A DNA stretch of 64,000 nucleotides. Source: Alishewanella tabrizica (GTDB lineage: Bacteria; Pseudomonadota; Gammaproteobacteria; Enterobacterales; Alteromonadaceae). The notes under the pieces were generated by a model. The model saw only the letters and a list, made by a program, of their open reading frames with translations. It did no database searches and had not been told where the DNA came from. The position numbers and the translations under genes are program-made. Location: positions 62,001 through 126,000 of the forward strand of contig NZ_BMYR01000005.1 of assembly GCF_014652375.1 (NCBI RefSeq), in the 5' to 3' direction. How positions within the stretch are numbered: position 1 is the first letter of the stretch; the number at the start of each line of letters is the position of its first letter. Below, one piece after another: positions 9,319 through 18,500 of this stretch.

Positions 9319-10377
9319 ATGAACACGTTTTTGCCATTAGCCGTTGTGTTATTAAGCAGTACCTTAGTGTTAACCGGTTGCAACAAAGCACAAAGCACCA
9401 TCACCACAACGCCTGCCGCTGAAGTGGCGATACCCGTTGAAGTATCACGTGCGAAAACCGGTGCAATTAGCAGCAGTTATCGAACCAATACCACCTTAGC
9501 CGCGCGGGCTGAAGCTGAAGTGATGGCCAAAACCAGTGGTATCGTTGAGCGGATTTTGGTGGAAGAAGGTGATCAGGTGCAAGCCGGTCAATTACTTGCG
9601 GTATTGGAAAATGAACGCCAACGCCATCAATTAGCGCGTGAGCGGGCCGAGTTGGGCCGTTTAAGTTCCGAGTTAACGCGAATGACAGAAATGCATCAAC
9701 GTAAACTGGTTAGCACTGATGTTTATGAAAAATTAAAGTGGCAAGTGGCTGCCATGGAGGCGTCTGTAGCGTTAATGGAACTGAATTTACGGGAAACCGA
9801 AATTCGCGCTCCCATAAGTGGTGTAGTAGCGCGTCGTTATGCGAAAACAGGGCAACTCGTGAGTCAGCTAACGCCGCAATCGTTGTTTCATTTAGTAAGT
9901 GAAACGCAATTAGAAGCCGTGGTGCATTTACCTGAGCAGCAAATGCTGCAAGCTAAAGCCGGGCAAAAAGCCGTACTCAGTTTTGCCGGTGTGCCCGATG
10001 TGTCAGCCGAAGTTAGCCGTGTTGCGCCCGTGGTTGATGCGGCGTCTGGTACCGTGCGTACTACGCTGTTAATTGATAACACCGCAAAACAGCTTAAAGC
10101 TGGCATGTTTAGCCAGGTTGAAATTAAGTTTGATACGCGTGACGCCGCATTATTAGTACCTAAACGTGCCTTAATTACCTTAGATAATATGCCAGGTGTG
10201 TTGGTATTAGATAAAGATAATCGTGTTGTGCGTCGGCAAATTACCTTGGGCTATACCGCAGATAACGTTATCGAAATTTTGGACGGTGTGGCGTTAGATG
10301 AGCAAGTCGTGGTCGCTGGGCATGCAGCGTTAAAAGAGCAAAGCTTAGTAAACGTTGTTTCTGAACGCGCATTCTAA
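9319..10377 (+). CDS. RND efflux periplasmic adaptor, lipoprotein (membrane fusion protein)
   Basis: This adaptor of about 352 residues links an RND pump to an outer-membrane channel. The N-terminus is a lipoprotein signal (LVLTGC, Cys near residue 21). Next come the split lipoyl domain (AEVMAKTSGIVERILVEEGDQVQAGQLLAVLE, then TEIRAPISGVVARRYAKTGQLV), a short coiled-coil hairpin, a beta-barrel (DNTAKQLKAGMFSQVEIKF) and a membrane-proximal domain. I start at the ATG at 9319 because AAAGGA lies 9 nt upstream; the GTG at 9280 would place extra residues before the signal peptide. It is the first gene of an operon with the two permeases that follow. Confidence 0.9.
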   Translation: MNTFLPLAVVLLSSTLVLTGCNKAQSTITTTPAAEVAIPVEVSRAKTGAISSSYRTNTTLAARAEAEVMAKTSGIVERILVEEGDQVQAGQLLAVLENERQRHQLARERAELGRLSSELTRMTEMHQRKLVSTDVYEKLKWQVAAMEASVALMELNLRETEIRAPISGVVARRYAKTGQLVSQLTPQSLFHLVSETQLEAVVHLPEQQMLQAKAGQKAVLSFAGVPDVSAEVSRVAPVVDAASGTVRTTLLIDNTAKQLKAGMFSQVEIKFDTRDAALLVPKRALITLDNMPGVLVLDKDNRVVRRQITLGYTADNVIEILDGVALDEQVVVAGHAALKEQSLVNVVSERAF

Positions 10378-10391
10378 CAAGGACGTTGACC

Positions 10392-13300
10392 ATGAAATTA
10401 GTGAATACGGCTGTAGCCCGCCCGGTTACGGTGTGGATGTTTACACTTGCAGTGCTGTTATTTGGCATGGTGTCGGTAGGGCGCTTAGCAGTTAATTTAT
10501 TGCCCGATTTGTCCTATCCCAGTTTAACGGTAAGAACGACTTATTTGGGCGCGGCCCCTGCCGAAGTTGAGCAATTAGTTAGCAAACCGGTTGAAGAGGC
10601 CTTAGGGATTGTTAAAGGCGCTCGCAAAGTAACTTCCGTTTCGCGTGCTGGGCGCTCTGATGTGGTGCTGGAGTTTGATTGGGGCACCGATATGGATCTG
10701 GCATTGCTAGAGGTGCGCGAAAAACTGGATGTGTTATTTTTACCGCTAGATGTTGAAAAGCCGTTGCTGCTAAGGTTTAACCCGAATTTAGATCCTGTAG
10801 TACGTTTATCGCTTTCCAAACCCAATATGACGCAGGCCGATTTGGTGGCTATGCGCACCTTTGCGGAAGAGGATTTTCGTCGCCGTTTAGAATCCTTTTC
10901 CGGTATTGCCGCAGTGCGACCTGATGGCGGGTTAATGCAAGAAATTCAAGTCTTGGTTGATCCGCAAAAGCTAAGCCAATTGCAGCTGGATATCAGTTTG
11001 ATCAGCCAACGCTTAAAAGCTGAAAATATTAATTTAGCGGGTGGCCGTTTGGATACGCCTGCTTATGATTATTTGGTTCGAACCATTAATCAGTTTGCCG
11101 AATTGTCGGAAATTGAGAACCTGTATTTAACCACGGTGGGCAATAGTCAAATTCGCCTAAAAGATGTGGCCACTGTTCGAGATGCTTTTGCTGATCGGCA
11201 AAGTATCAGTTATATCAATGGTAATCAGGCGATTGAACTGGCTATTTATAAAGAAGGCGATGCGAATTCGGTAAAAGTTGCTGAAGCCTTGCTCGCGCGC
11301 TTACCCGAGTTACGTGAAATGTTACCTTCGGGCTATCAGTTAGATGTGTTGTACGATCAATCTCAATTTATTAAACAAGCCATTGATGATGTAAAAAGCG
11401 CCGGTATTGTGGGCGGGATCTTGGCTATGCTCGTGCTGTATTTATTTTTACGGAATGTGTGGGCGACGGTCATTATTTCTGTGTCGATCCCGTTATCTGT
11501 TATTGCTACCTTTAATCTGATGTACGGTCAGAATATTACACTGAATATGATGAGCTTGGGCGGGATAGCCTTAGCGGTAGGATTGTTAGTGGATAATGCC
11601 ATTGTGGTGCTGGAGAATATTGCGCGCTACAAGGAACAGGGCCTAGGGGCCAAAGAAGCCGCGATGAAAGGGGCTGGTGAAGTGGCGATGGCGATCACCG
11701 CCTCGACGTTAACCACCGTAGCGGTATTTTTTCCGCTCGTTTTTGTAGAAGGGATAGCTGGCCAATTATTTCGTGATCAAGCACTGACAGTAACGTTTGC
11801 ATTATTGGTGTCGTTGGTGGTGGCGTTAACGCTTATTCCCACCATGGCGGCACGTAGCCGTGGCGCGGCTACATCCGATGCTAGCACGCCAATGTCTGAC
11901 AATAGCCCAGACTCCTTGCCGTCACTGCGACCCACTCGCTGGTTCCACTGGCCTTTGTTACCCTTTCGCTTAGTAGGGCGTTTTGCCTATTTACTGCTCG
12001 TTAGTATTACTGTGCTGGGTGGGCTGTTATATAAAGGCATAGGCAAACTGCTTTATTGGATATTACGCCCTGCGGTACTTGCTGTACAAGCCACATTAAG
12101 GATGGCTGAGCATGCTTATTTACGTTTACTGCGTCTGGCGTTGGCAGCAAAAACCTTAACCTTTGTGATCACCTTAAGTTTGGCTGCAGCGTGTTTTAGT
12201 TTATTGCCGCGCTTAGGCGCCGATGTGATCCCACAATTGAGCCAAGGCGAGTTTTATGTGGATATTCAATTACCGGTAGGTTCGGCGATAGAACAAACCG
12301 ATATCGTTTTGAAGCAGCTTGCAGAGCAGGTTAAAACCTATCCTGCAGTGGCACGTAGCTATGGTTTAGCAGGAACCGGTGCACAAATGACGGTGGATCC
12401 GGCCATTGGGGGGAGCCACTGGGGGCGTTTACATGTGGTGATGAAAGACGATGCGCTGGTTGAAGATGAAGCCTTAGTGCAAGAGCAATTACGTCAGCAG
12501 TTTGTGGCAATGCCAGGTGTGACTAGCCGTTTTGATCGGCCTCAGTTATTCAGTTTTAGTAATCCCTTAGAAATTGAGATCAGTGGCTACGATTTAGTGC
12601 AATTGGCTGATACGTCAGAGCGCATTATCGGTTTGTTAACACAAGAGGGACGTTTTACCGATATAAAGTCGAGTTTGCGACCTGGCCAGCCTGAAATTAC
12701 CTTGTATTTTGATCACGCCCGTTTAGCGCAATTAGGCATGACGGCGCAACAGGTGGCGCGTCGGGTTGCGACCTACATTGGTGGCGAGGTGGCCGGACAG
12801 TATTCGTTAAATGATCGTAAAATTGATATTCGCGTGCGCTTGGATGAGCAATATCGTCAATACGAATTACAGTTAGCCGAACTGATCATTAATCCAGGTG
12901 CTAGCGAGCCGTTGCCCTTAAGTGCGGTGGCGGATATTCGTCGCGAAATGGGGCCCAGTGAAATAACGCGTGTTGGCCAACAACGGGTTGCAATTGTCAG
13001 TGCTAATTTAGCCTATGGTGACTTAGAGCAAGCCACCCTTGCGGCTGAAAGCGTATTGCAGCAAGTGGTGATGGCGCCTGGTCAGCAAGCCGCGGTTATG
13101 GGCCAGAGTGAAGAAATGGAAAAAGCCTATAGCTCATTAATTTTTGCGTTGTTGTTAGCGATTTTCTTGGTGTATCTGGTGATGGCATCACAGTTTGAAA
13201 ATTTACTGCAACCCTTATTAATTCTGTTTACGGTACCGTTGGCCGGTGCTGGCGCCATTTTAGGCTTATGGCTCACGGATACGAGACTATCCGTTATTGT

Positions 13301-13640
13301 TTTTATTGGCTTGATTATGCTGGCGGGGATTGTGGTGAATAACGCCATTGTATTAATTGATCGTATTAATCAGCTGCGGGCAGAGGGTGTCTTGATGGTC
13401 GAGGCGATTATTCTCGCTGGCCAAAGTCGATTGCGTCCGGTCCTAATGACCACGTTAACCACGGTTTTAGGCTTATTGCCGTTGGCGCTGGGAACTGGCG
13501 AGGGGAGTGAAATTCGTGCCCCCATGGCAATAACGGTGATCTTTGGCTTGGGCATTGCGACCTTGTTAACCTTGGTTTTTATTCCGGTATTGTACAGTTT
13601 GCAATCTGAACGGACGGTATCTAAGGTGGAGGAGGCATAA
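10392..13640 (+). CDS. RND efflux permease, HAE1 family (first of two)
   Basis: This proton-driven efflux pump subunit is about 1082 residues. Helix 1 (VARPVTVWMFTLAVLLFGM) is followed by the porter domain, the helix 4 signature GLLVDNAIVVLENIARYKEQG and the second-half counterpart GIVVNNAIVLIDRINQLR. The VDNA form of the proton-relay motif is common in MdtB/MdtC-like and other HAE1 pumps. Between the first helix bundle and the second half, about residues 493-560, sits a Ser/Pro-rich loop plus extra hydrophobic and basic residues not seen in AcrB. The ATG at 10392 has AAGGA 8 nt upstream, better than the TTG at 10386. The stop overlaps the next start (TAATG), implying coupled translation. Confidence 0.9.
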   Translation: MKLVNTAVARPVTVWMFTLAVLLFGMVSVGRLAVNLLPDLSYPSLTVRTTYLGAAPAEVEQLVSKPVEEALGIVKGARKVTSVSRAGRSDVVLEFDWGTDMDLALLEVREKLDVLFLPLDVEKPLLLRFNPNLDPVVRLSLSKPNMTQADLVAMRTFAEEDFRRRLESFSGIAAVRPDGGLMQEIQVLVDPQKLSQLQLDISLISQRLKAENINLAGGRLDTPAYDYLVRTINQFAELSEIENLYLTTVGNSQIRLKDVATVRDAFADRQSISYINGNQAIELAIYKEGDANSVKVAEALLARLPELREMLPSGYQLDVLYDQSQFIKQAIDDVKSAGIVGGILAMLVLYLFLRNVWATVIISVSIPLSVIATFNLMYGQNITLNMMSLGGIALAVGLLVDNAIVVLENIARYKEQGLGAKEAAMKGAGEVAMAITASTLTTVAVFFPLVFVEGIAGQLFRDQALTVTFALLVSLVVALTLIPTMAARSRGAATSDASTPMSDNSPDSLPSLRPTRWFHWPLLPFRLVGRFAYLLLVSITVLGGLLYKGIGKLLYWILRPAVLAVQATLRMAEHAYLRLLRLALAAKTLTFVITLSLAAACFSLLPRLGADVIPQLSQGEFYVDIQLPVGSAIEQTDIVLKQLAEQVKTYPAVARSYGLAGTGAQMTVDPAIGGSHWGRLHVVMKDDALVEDEALVQEQLRQQFVAMPGVTSRFDRPQLFSFSNPLEIEISGYDLVQLADTSERIIGLLTQEGRFTDIKSSLRPGQPEITLYFDHARLAQLGMTAQQVARRVATYIGGEVAGQYSLNDRKIDIRVRLDEQYRQYELQLAELIINPGASEPLPLSAVADIRREMGPSEITRVGQQRVAIVSANLAYGDLEQATLAAESVLQQVVMAPGQQAAVMGQSEEMEKAYSSLIFALLLAIFLVYLVMASQFENLLQPLLILFTVPLAGAGAILGLWLTDTRLSVIVFIGLIMLAGIVVNNAIVLIDRINQLRAEGVLMVEAIILAGQSRLRPVLMTTLTTVLGLLPLALGTGEGSEIRAPMAITVIFGLGIATLLTLVFIPVLYSLQSERTVSKVEEA

Positions 13641-16600
13641 TGTCACAACAACCCCCCTCAGATTCTACTAAACCCCTGTGGTTAACGCGGCTGGCGCTAA
13701 GTCGGCCGGTGACAATTTGCATGCTGTTTATTTCACTCATTCTGTTTGGCGGTTTGGCTAGCCGGCTATTACCCCTTGAAATGTTTCCAGGTATTGATAT
13801 TCCAGAGTTGTATGTCAGTGTGCCTTATCCGAATGCGAGCCCCGCAGAAGTCGAGCGTTTAATTACCCGGCCGCTTGAAGAGGCTCTGGCAACTGTCAGT
13901 GGCATCAAAGAGCTTAACAGTTACGCTAATGAAAATAGCGCTGATATTTCGTTAGAGTTTCGCTGGAGTGAAAATATTAGCAGCAAAAGTTTGGAGGTGA
14001 GAGAACGCTTAGACAGTGTTCGGCATTTACTCCCCACAGATGTTGAGCGCGTATTGTTGTTTCAATTTAATACCAGTGATATGCCGATCTTTCAGTTACG
14101 CATTTCATCCGAGCGCGATTTAGCCATGGCGTATGATTTGTTAGAACAACAAATTAAGCGCCCTTTAGAACGTATTCCTGGTATTTCTAAGGTAGAGCTG
14201 TACGGGGTAGAAAAACGTCAGGTCATTGTTCGCTTAGATCCAGATAAGATGCGCGCCTTACAAATTGATCCCGCCGCATTATTAACACAATTACGTGGTA
14301 GCAATTTTGCGCTCAGTGCGGGTGAGCTTCGCAACAGCGAGCAAAGTATTTTGGTAAAACCGCTTGGGGAATACCAGGAACTGGCGGAAATTGCTGCCTT
14401 ACCGGTAAGGCCAGGATTGCAATTACGCGATGTGGCGAGCATTGAGCTGGAGTTACCGAAGCGTCTGGATGGTCGGCATCTTGATCAAACCTATGCCGTG
14501 GGGATGAATGTATTTAAAGAGTCGGGTGCCAATTTAGTGGAGGTTGCCTCTGCCGCGATGCAAGTGGTTACCGCGGCGGATAAAAATCCGGCGTTTAATG
14601 GCATCAGTTTATATGTGATGGACGACTTAGCCGATAATGTGACCAAATCTTTAAGTGATTTACTGCAAGCCGGAGCGGTTGGTGCCTTGCTCTCTTTTGT
14701 GGTGCTCTATCTGTTTTTACGCCATCTTACGACCACGTTAATTGTGGTGCTCTCGGTGCCTGCGGCCATTATTGTGGCGCTCGGGGCCATGTATTTTATG
14801 GGGTACAGTTTAAATATCCTCAGCATGATGGGTTTAATGTTAGCCATCGGCATGTTGGTTGATAATGCGGTAGTGGTTACTGAAAGTATTTTTCGAGAGC
14901 GCGCTGCCGGGGGCGATGTGCGTGCAGCCACAGAGCGTGGCGTTAAGCGCGTAGGATTAGCGGTGTTAGCGGGCACGGCCACTACTGCCATTGTATTTTT
15001 GCCAAATATTATTGGTGAAAAAATGCAATTGACCATCTTTTTAGAGCATGTCGCCATTGCGATTTGTTTATGCTTGGCGATTTCGCTGTTGCTGGCACTA
15101 ACACTGATCCCTTTATTAACAACCAAGCTAACTGTGCAAGCGGTCTCTGAAGTGCAAGAAACCTGGTTAGAGCGTGTCTATCGGCGTGGGTTAACCAAGG
15201 TGATGTATTGGCCTAAAACCGCGACATTTTTAGCAATCGTGGTGTTATTAAGTACGGCGTTACCTTTTTCTAAGGTGGGTAGTGGCGGAGAAGATCAAGA
15301 AGATTCCAGCCGCATTTTTATTAATTATAACGTGCAAGGTAACTACAGTTTAGAAGAGGTTCGGGCGGAAGTAACAGCGATGGAGGCATTTCTTTATGCC
15401 AATCAAGAGCGCTTCTTTATTGAGTCGGTATACAGTTATTATCGGGCGGGGCAGGCACAATCTACGTTGATGCTGCAGGAAGAGTTACCCATTCCTTTAG
15501 CTGATTTAAAAGAACGTATTCGAAGCGAATGGCCAGCTTTGGTGCGCTCTCGGCCAGGTTTTGGCTTTGGTAATCGTAATAATGCGCTGCGCGTGAATTT
15601 ATTTGGCCACTCTACCGAGCGATTGATGCAGTTAGCTAATGAATTACAGCCCGCATTATCACAGTTACCCACGTTAGCGGAAGTGACCTCGGATCTTTCA
15701 CGCGGTCAGCAAGAGATCCAAATTCATTTAAAACGGCCTGAGTTGGAGCGGCTAGGTTTGGCGGCTGAACAGATTGCCCAAAGCACGGCATTAGCGTTAC
15801 GTGGGGTAAATTTACGGACCTTTCGTAGCGCTGAGCAGGGTGAGTTATTGATCCGATTAATTTACGATGAGCGGATTGGTCAATCTTTGGTCGAGTTGGC
15901 CGATTTACCGGTGGCGGTTGTCAGAGGCGTAAATATTCCTTTGTCGCAGGTGGCCGATTTAAATGTCGTTCCGCGATTACAGTCTATTCGACGCTTTAAT
16001 CGTGAGACGGGCGTAGCACTGCAATTAGCTTTAGCTAAAGATGTCACCATTGAACAAGCGCGTGCTGAGATTGATAAATTAATGCAACAGGTGCAATTGC
16101 CTGAGGGCTATCGTTGGTCTTATCAGGGGGGCTTTAATCGACAGAACGAAGAGCAACAAGTGATGATTGTGAACATGCTGCTGGCACTTGCCATGATTTA
16201 TATTGTGATGGCCGCATTGTTTGAATCCTTATTAATGCCTAATGCTGTGATTGCCAGTTTATTGTTCTCGTTTGTGGGCGTGTTTTGGACCTTTTGGTTT
16301 ACCGGCACCAGCTTAGGTGTGATGGGCATGATTGGTATGTTGGTGTTAATGGGTATTGTGGTAAATAACGGTATTGTGTTGGTTGATCGTATTAATCAAG
16401 ATCGCATGTTATTTCCAGAGATGCCGCTTAAAAATCTGATTATTAGCGCATCGGCTGCACGTTTAAAACCGATATTAATGACCGTTTCGACCACCGTGCT
16501 TGGACTAATTCCATTAGCGTTGGGAGGCACCGCTATTGGCGGGAATGGCCCAAGTTATGCGCCTATGGCGATTGCGATTATTGGCGGGTTAGTTTTTTCT

Positions 16601-16723
16601 ACATTAACCAGTTTACTGCTTGTTCCTCTAAATTATTATGGCTTGGTTACCTTACGCCAAGCGACGCGTCGGCTGTTTCAGCGCAGTAGCCGTTGGCAGC
16701 GACGATTGCTTGTGAGACGTTAA
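13640..16723 (+). CDS. RND efflux permease, HAE1 family (second of two)
   Basis: This is a 1027-residue RND permease of normal length. It carries the paired helix 4/10 signatures GMLVDNAVVVTESIFRER and GIVVNNGIVLVDRINQDR, and SRPVTICMLFISLILFGG as its first membrane segment. Its ATG overlaps the previous stop by one base, with GGAGG just upstream, so the two permeases are made together. Adaptor plus two unlike permeases recalls MdtABC, where MdtB and MdtC form a mixed trimer; a heterotrimer here is inference. No outer-membrane factor gene is in the operon, so a TolC-like channel must come from elsewhere. Confidence 0.9.
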   Translation: MSQQPPSDSTKPLWLTRLALSRPVTICMLFISLILFGGLASRLLPLEMFPGIDIPELYVSVPYPNASPAEVERLITRPLEEALATVSGIKELNSYANENSADISLEFRWSENISSKSLEVRERLDSVRHLLPTDVERVLLFQFNTSDMPIFQLRISSERDLAMAYDLLEQQIKRPLERIPGISKVELYGVEKRQVIVRLDPDKMRALQIDPAALLTQLRGSNFALSAGELRNSEQSILVKPLGEYQELAEIAALPVRPGLQLRDVASIELELPKRLDGRHLDQTYAVGMNVFKESGANLVEVASAAMQVVTAADKNPAFNGISLYVMDDLADNVTKSLSDLLQAGAVGALLSFVVLYLFLRHLTTTLIVVLSVPAAIIVALGAMYFMGYSLNILSMMGLMLAIGMLVDNAVVVTESIFRERAAGGDVRAATERGVKRVGLAVLAGTATTAIVFLPNIIGEKMQLTIFLEHVAIAICLCLAISLLLALTLIPLLTTKLTVQAVSEVQETWLERVYRRGLTKVMYWPKTATFLAIVVLLSTALPFSKVGSGGEDQEDSSRIFINYNVQGNYSLEEVRAEVTAMEAFLYANQERFFIESVYSYYRAGQAQSTLMLQEELPIPLADLKERIRSEWPALVRSRPGFGFGNRNNALRVNLFGHSTERLMQLANELQPALSQLPTLAEVTSDLSRGQQEIQIHLKRPELERLGLAAEQIAQSTALALRGVNLRTFRSAEQGELLIRLIYDERIGQSLVELADLPVAVVRGVNIPLSQVADLNVVPRLQSIRRFNRETGVALQLALAKDVTIEQARAEIDKLMQQVQLPEGYRWSYQGGFNRQNEEQQVMIVNMLLALAMIYIVMAALFESLLMPNAVIASLLFSFVGVFWTFWFTGTSLGVMGMIGMLVLMGIVVNNGIVLVDRINQDRMLFPEMPLKNLIISASAARLKPILMTVSTTVLGLIPLALGGTAIGGNGPSYAPMAIAIIGGLVFSTLTSLLLVPLNYYGLVTLRQATRRLFQRSSRWQRRLLVRR

Positions 16724-16803
16724 TAATATCAATGAGGGATCTTGTTTTGTTCAACGGCTGATATGAGTGCTAATGCTGACTGGTTGTTGGCGTTAGCGCT
16801 TAG

Positions 16804-16821
16804 CTTAAGAACATTCTTAAG
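16804..16821. promoter_or_regulatory. 18-bp palindrome upstream of the riboswitch promoter
   Basis: CTTAAGAACATTCTTAAG is a dyad symmetric except for the central CA. It ends 7 bp before the -35 box of the promoter driving the manganese riboswitch, a position suited to a transcription factor. The factor is unknown. Confidence 0.4.
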
Positions 16822-16828
16822 TGCCATG

Positions 16829-16857
16829 TTGTATTTTGTAAAGTAAATGCGTATGAT
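16829..16857 (+). promoter_or_regulatory. Sigma-70 promoter of the Mn2+ riboswitch transcript
   Basis: TTGTAT at 16829-16834 and TATGAT at 16852-16857 are separated by exactly 17 bp. The predicted transcription start, about 16864, falls on the first base of the aptamer P1 stem, which supports both calls. Confidence 0.7.
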
Positions 16858-16863
16858 CTTATC

Positions 16864-16975
16864 GTCCTAAGGGAGTAATCGGCCGCCAGGCGCTTATATC
16901 AACATACTTGTGCCCCATGCACATGGTGTAAGCAGCAAACAAAGTTAACCTTGTTTGTGCGATGAGACTTAAGAC
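16864..16975 (+). promoter_or_regulatory. yybP-ykoY manganese riboswitch aptamer
   Basis: The closing stem P1 is GTCCTAAG (16864-16871) with CTTAAGAC (16968-16975), 7 of 8 positions paired. Inside are the conserved GGGAGTAATC next to the 5' strand and GCGATGAGA next to the 3' strand, and an internal arm TCAACATACTTG, as in gammaproteobacterial members of the family. The family senses Mn2+ and turns on exporters of the MntP and GDT1 type. The gene directly downstream is a GDT1 member, which is the expected partner. The assignment rests on motif recognition, not on a covariance-model score. Confidence 0.8.
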
Positions 16976-17018
16976 ACAGTACCAGCCCATAGCGGGAGTT
17001 GGTGTTGTGTCTTTTGTT
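16973..17018 (+). terminator. Riboswitch-controlled terminator with competing antiterminator
   Basis: GACACAGTACCA (16973-16984) pairs with TGGTGTTGTGTC (17000-17011) and is followed by TTTTGTTT: an intrinsic terminator. Its first three bases are also the last three of aptamer P1, so Mn2+-stabilised P1 would weaken it. TAGCGGGAGT (16990-16999, in the terminator loop) is perfectly complementary to ACTCCCGCTA (17022-17031), and that pairing would trap the terminator 3' arm. The logic predicted is an ON switch with Mn2+. Confidence 0.7.
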
Positions 17019-17044
17019 TATACTCCCGCTACAGATAGGATTTT

Positions 17045-17602
17045 ATGGACGCGCTTTTCTCTTCATTTACTGCCGTTGCTATTGCTGAAATTGGCGATAA
17101 AACGCAATTACTGTCACTTTTTTTAGCGGCACGTTTTCGTAACAAAACAGCGATTATTTCAGGTATTTTAGTGGCTACGCTACTTAATCATGCGGCATCG
17201 GCCTGGCTTGGCGTATGGATTTCGCAGTTTATTCCCACCACATGGGGACCTTGGTTATTGGGCGGTTCATTTATTGCAGTAGGTTTGTGGTTATTGATCC
17301 CCGATAAAGACGATAGCGAGGACAACGCGGTATTAAAATACGGCGCTTTTGTAGCAAGCTGCGTTTTGTTTTTTCTGGCGGAGATTGGTGATAAAACCCA
17401 AGTGGCGACAGTGATTTTAGCGGCAACCTTTGACAATGCTATTTGGATGGTTATTTGGGGCACCACACTAGGTATGTTGGCTGCCAATGTCCCTGTTGTA
17501 TTCGCGGGCAGTTGGTTACTACAAAAAATTTCGTTGGATTGGGCGCGTCGCACAGCATGTATAGTTTTTATGGTTTTGGGGATATTCACAATTTTAATGT
17601 AG
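17045..17602 (+). CDS. Mn2+ exporter, GDT1/UPF0016 (TMEM165) family
   Basis: This is a 185-residue inner-membrane protein with six predicted helices in two inverted halves. Each half carries the family ion-binding motif E-x-G-D-K-T: AEIGDKTQLLSLFLAARF near residue 13 and AEIGDKTQVATVILAATF near residue 110. Bacterial members (MneA in Vibrio) export Mn2+; eukaryotic members move Mn2+ and Ca2+ in the Golgi. TAGGA ends 4 nt before the ATG. The manganese riboswitch just upstream gives independent support for a Mn2+ efflux role. It appears monocistronic. Confidence 0.9.
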   Translation: MDALFSSFTAVAIAEIGDKTQLLSLFLAARFRNKTAIISGILVATLLNHAASAWLGVWISQFIPTTWGPWLLGGSFIAVGLWLLIPDKDDSEDNAVLKYGAFVASCVLFFLAEIGDKTQVATVILAATFDNAIWMVIWGTTLGMLAANVPVVFAGSWLLQKISLDWARRTACIVFMVLGIFTILM

Positions 17603-17684
17603 TAGTGTGAAAAATCAGGTAAAGAGTATGCTAATGTTATTAAACAAAGCGTGTTGGGGTATTTGCCGTACTTAAGGTGTTTAT

Positions 17685-18500
17685 ATGTCAGTGTTGCAGC
17701 GAAATAATGTTAGAGTTTTGGGTAAACCCTCTGATCCAGTACTGCTTTTTGCACATGGTTTTGGTTGTAATCAATCTATGTGGGATTCGGTAGCATCTGC
17801 TTTTATTGGAAATACTTATCAAATTTTATTTGATTATGTCGGCAGTGGACAATCCGATCTTCGTTGTTATCAATTTGAACGTTACGCGAATCTTCAAGGT
17901 TATGCTCAGGATGTAATCGAGATTTGCGATGCCTTAGGGCTTGAACGCGATGTTATCTTTGTTGGGCACTCTGTAAGTTGCAGTATTGGGGCGCTCGCTG
18001 CCGTAGCGCGTCCAAATTTATTTCGTGAGATGATTTTCTTGGGTGCTTCGCCCTGTTTTCTAAACGATCCACCTCATTATAGCGGGGGATTTGACAAAGA
18101 TGATTTAGAAGGTTTGCTTGCCTTAATGAATCAGAATTATGTTGGGTGGGCAGAATATTTGGCACCTGTTGTGGCTGGACCTGATAATAATCCAGAGATT
18201 GCTGGGGAGTTATCGAACAGTTTTTGTTCAACAGATCCGGTTATTGCGCAGCATTTTGCCAGAGCCACATTTTTCGCCGATAACCGTGATGATTTTGCAA
18301 AAGTAACCGTCCCTAGCCTGATTTTACAACACCAAGATGATGTTTTGGCATCTGTGGCTGTGGGCGAATTTTTACATAAACAACTTAAACATAGCCAGCT
18401 TAAGATCCTCGATGTTGCTGGACATGCGGCTCACATGAGTCACCCAGGATTAGTGATCACTGCAATACAAGATTATTTAAAGGAACGGGATATTCTGTGA
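17685..18500 (+). CDS. RsbQ-like alpha/beta hydrolase (sensor partner)
   Basis: This is a 271-residue alpha/beta-hydrolase of the RsbQ/KAI2/D14 group. The oxyanion region is HGFGCNQSMW, the nucleophile elbow GHSVSC places Ser at residue 96, and the remaining triad residues fall at Asp219 (QHQDDV) and His247 (AGHAAH). To my knowledge these are the positions of the Bacillus subtilis RsbQ triad. RsbQ acts as a signalling component that hands an unknown small hydrophobic ligand or product to the PAS domain of RsbP. Here the stop overlaps the GTG start of a PAS histidine kinase by 4 nt, so the pair forms the same bipartite sensor with a kinase output. Confidence 0.88.
   Translation: MSVLQRNNVRVLGKPSDPVLLFAHGFGCNQSMWDSVASAFIGNTYQILFDYVGSGQSDLRCYQFERYANLQGYAQDVIEICDALGLERDVIFVGHSVSCSIGALAAVARPNLFREMIFLGASPCFLNDPPHYSGGFDKDDLEGLLALMNQNYVGWAEYLAPVVAGPDNNPEIAGELSNSFCSTDPVIAQHFARATFFADNRDDFAKVTVPSLILQHQDDVLASVAVGEFLHKQLKHSQLKILDVAGHAAHMSHPGLVITAIQDYLKERDIL

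Noticed and set aside
14707-15126. 139-codon frame antisense to the second RND permease
   Set aside because: It is opposite a well-conserved permease coding region; low-complexity composition follows from codon bias on the other strand.
17188-17589. 133-codon frame antisense to the Mn2+ exporter
   Set aside because: It lies opposite a conserved membrane protein and has no domain of its own.
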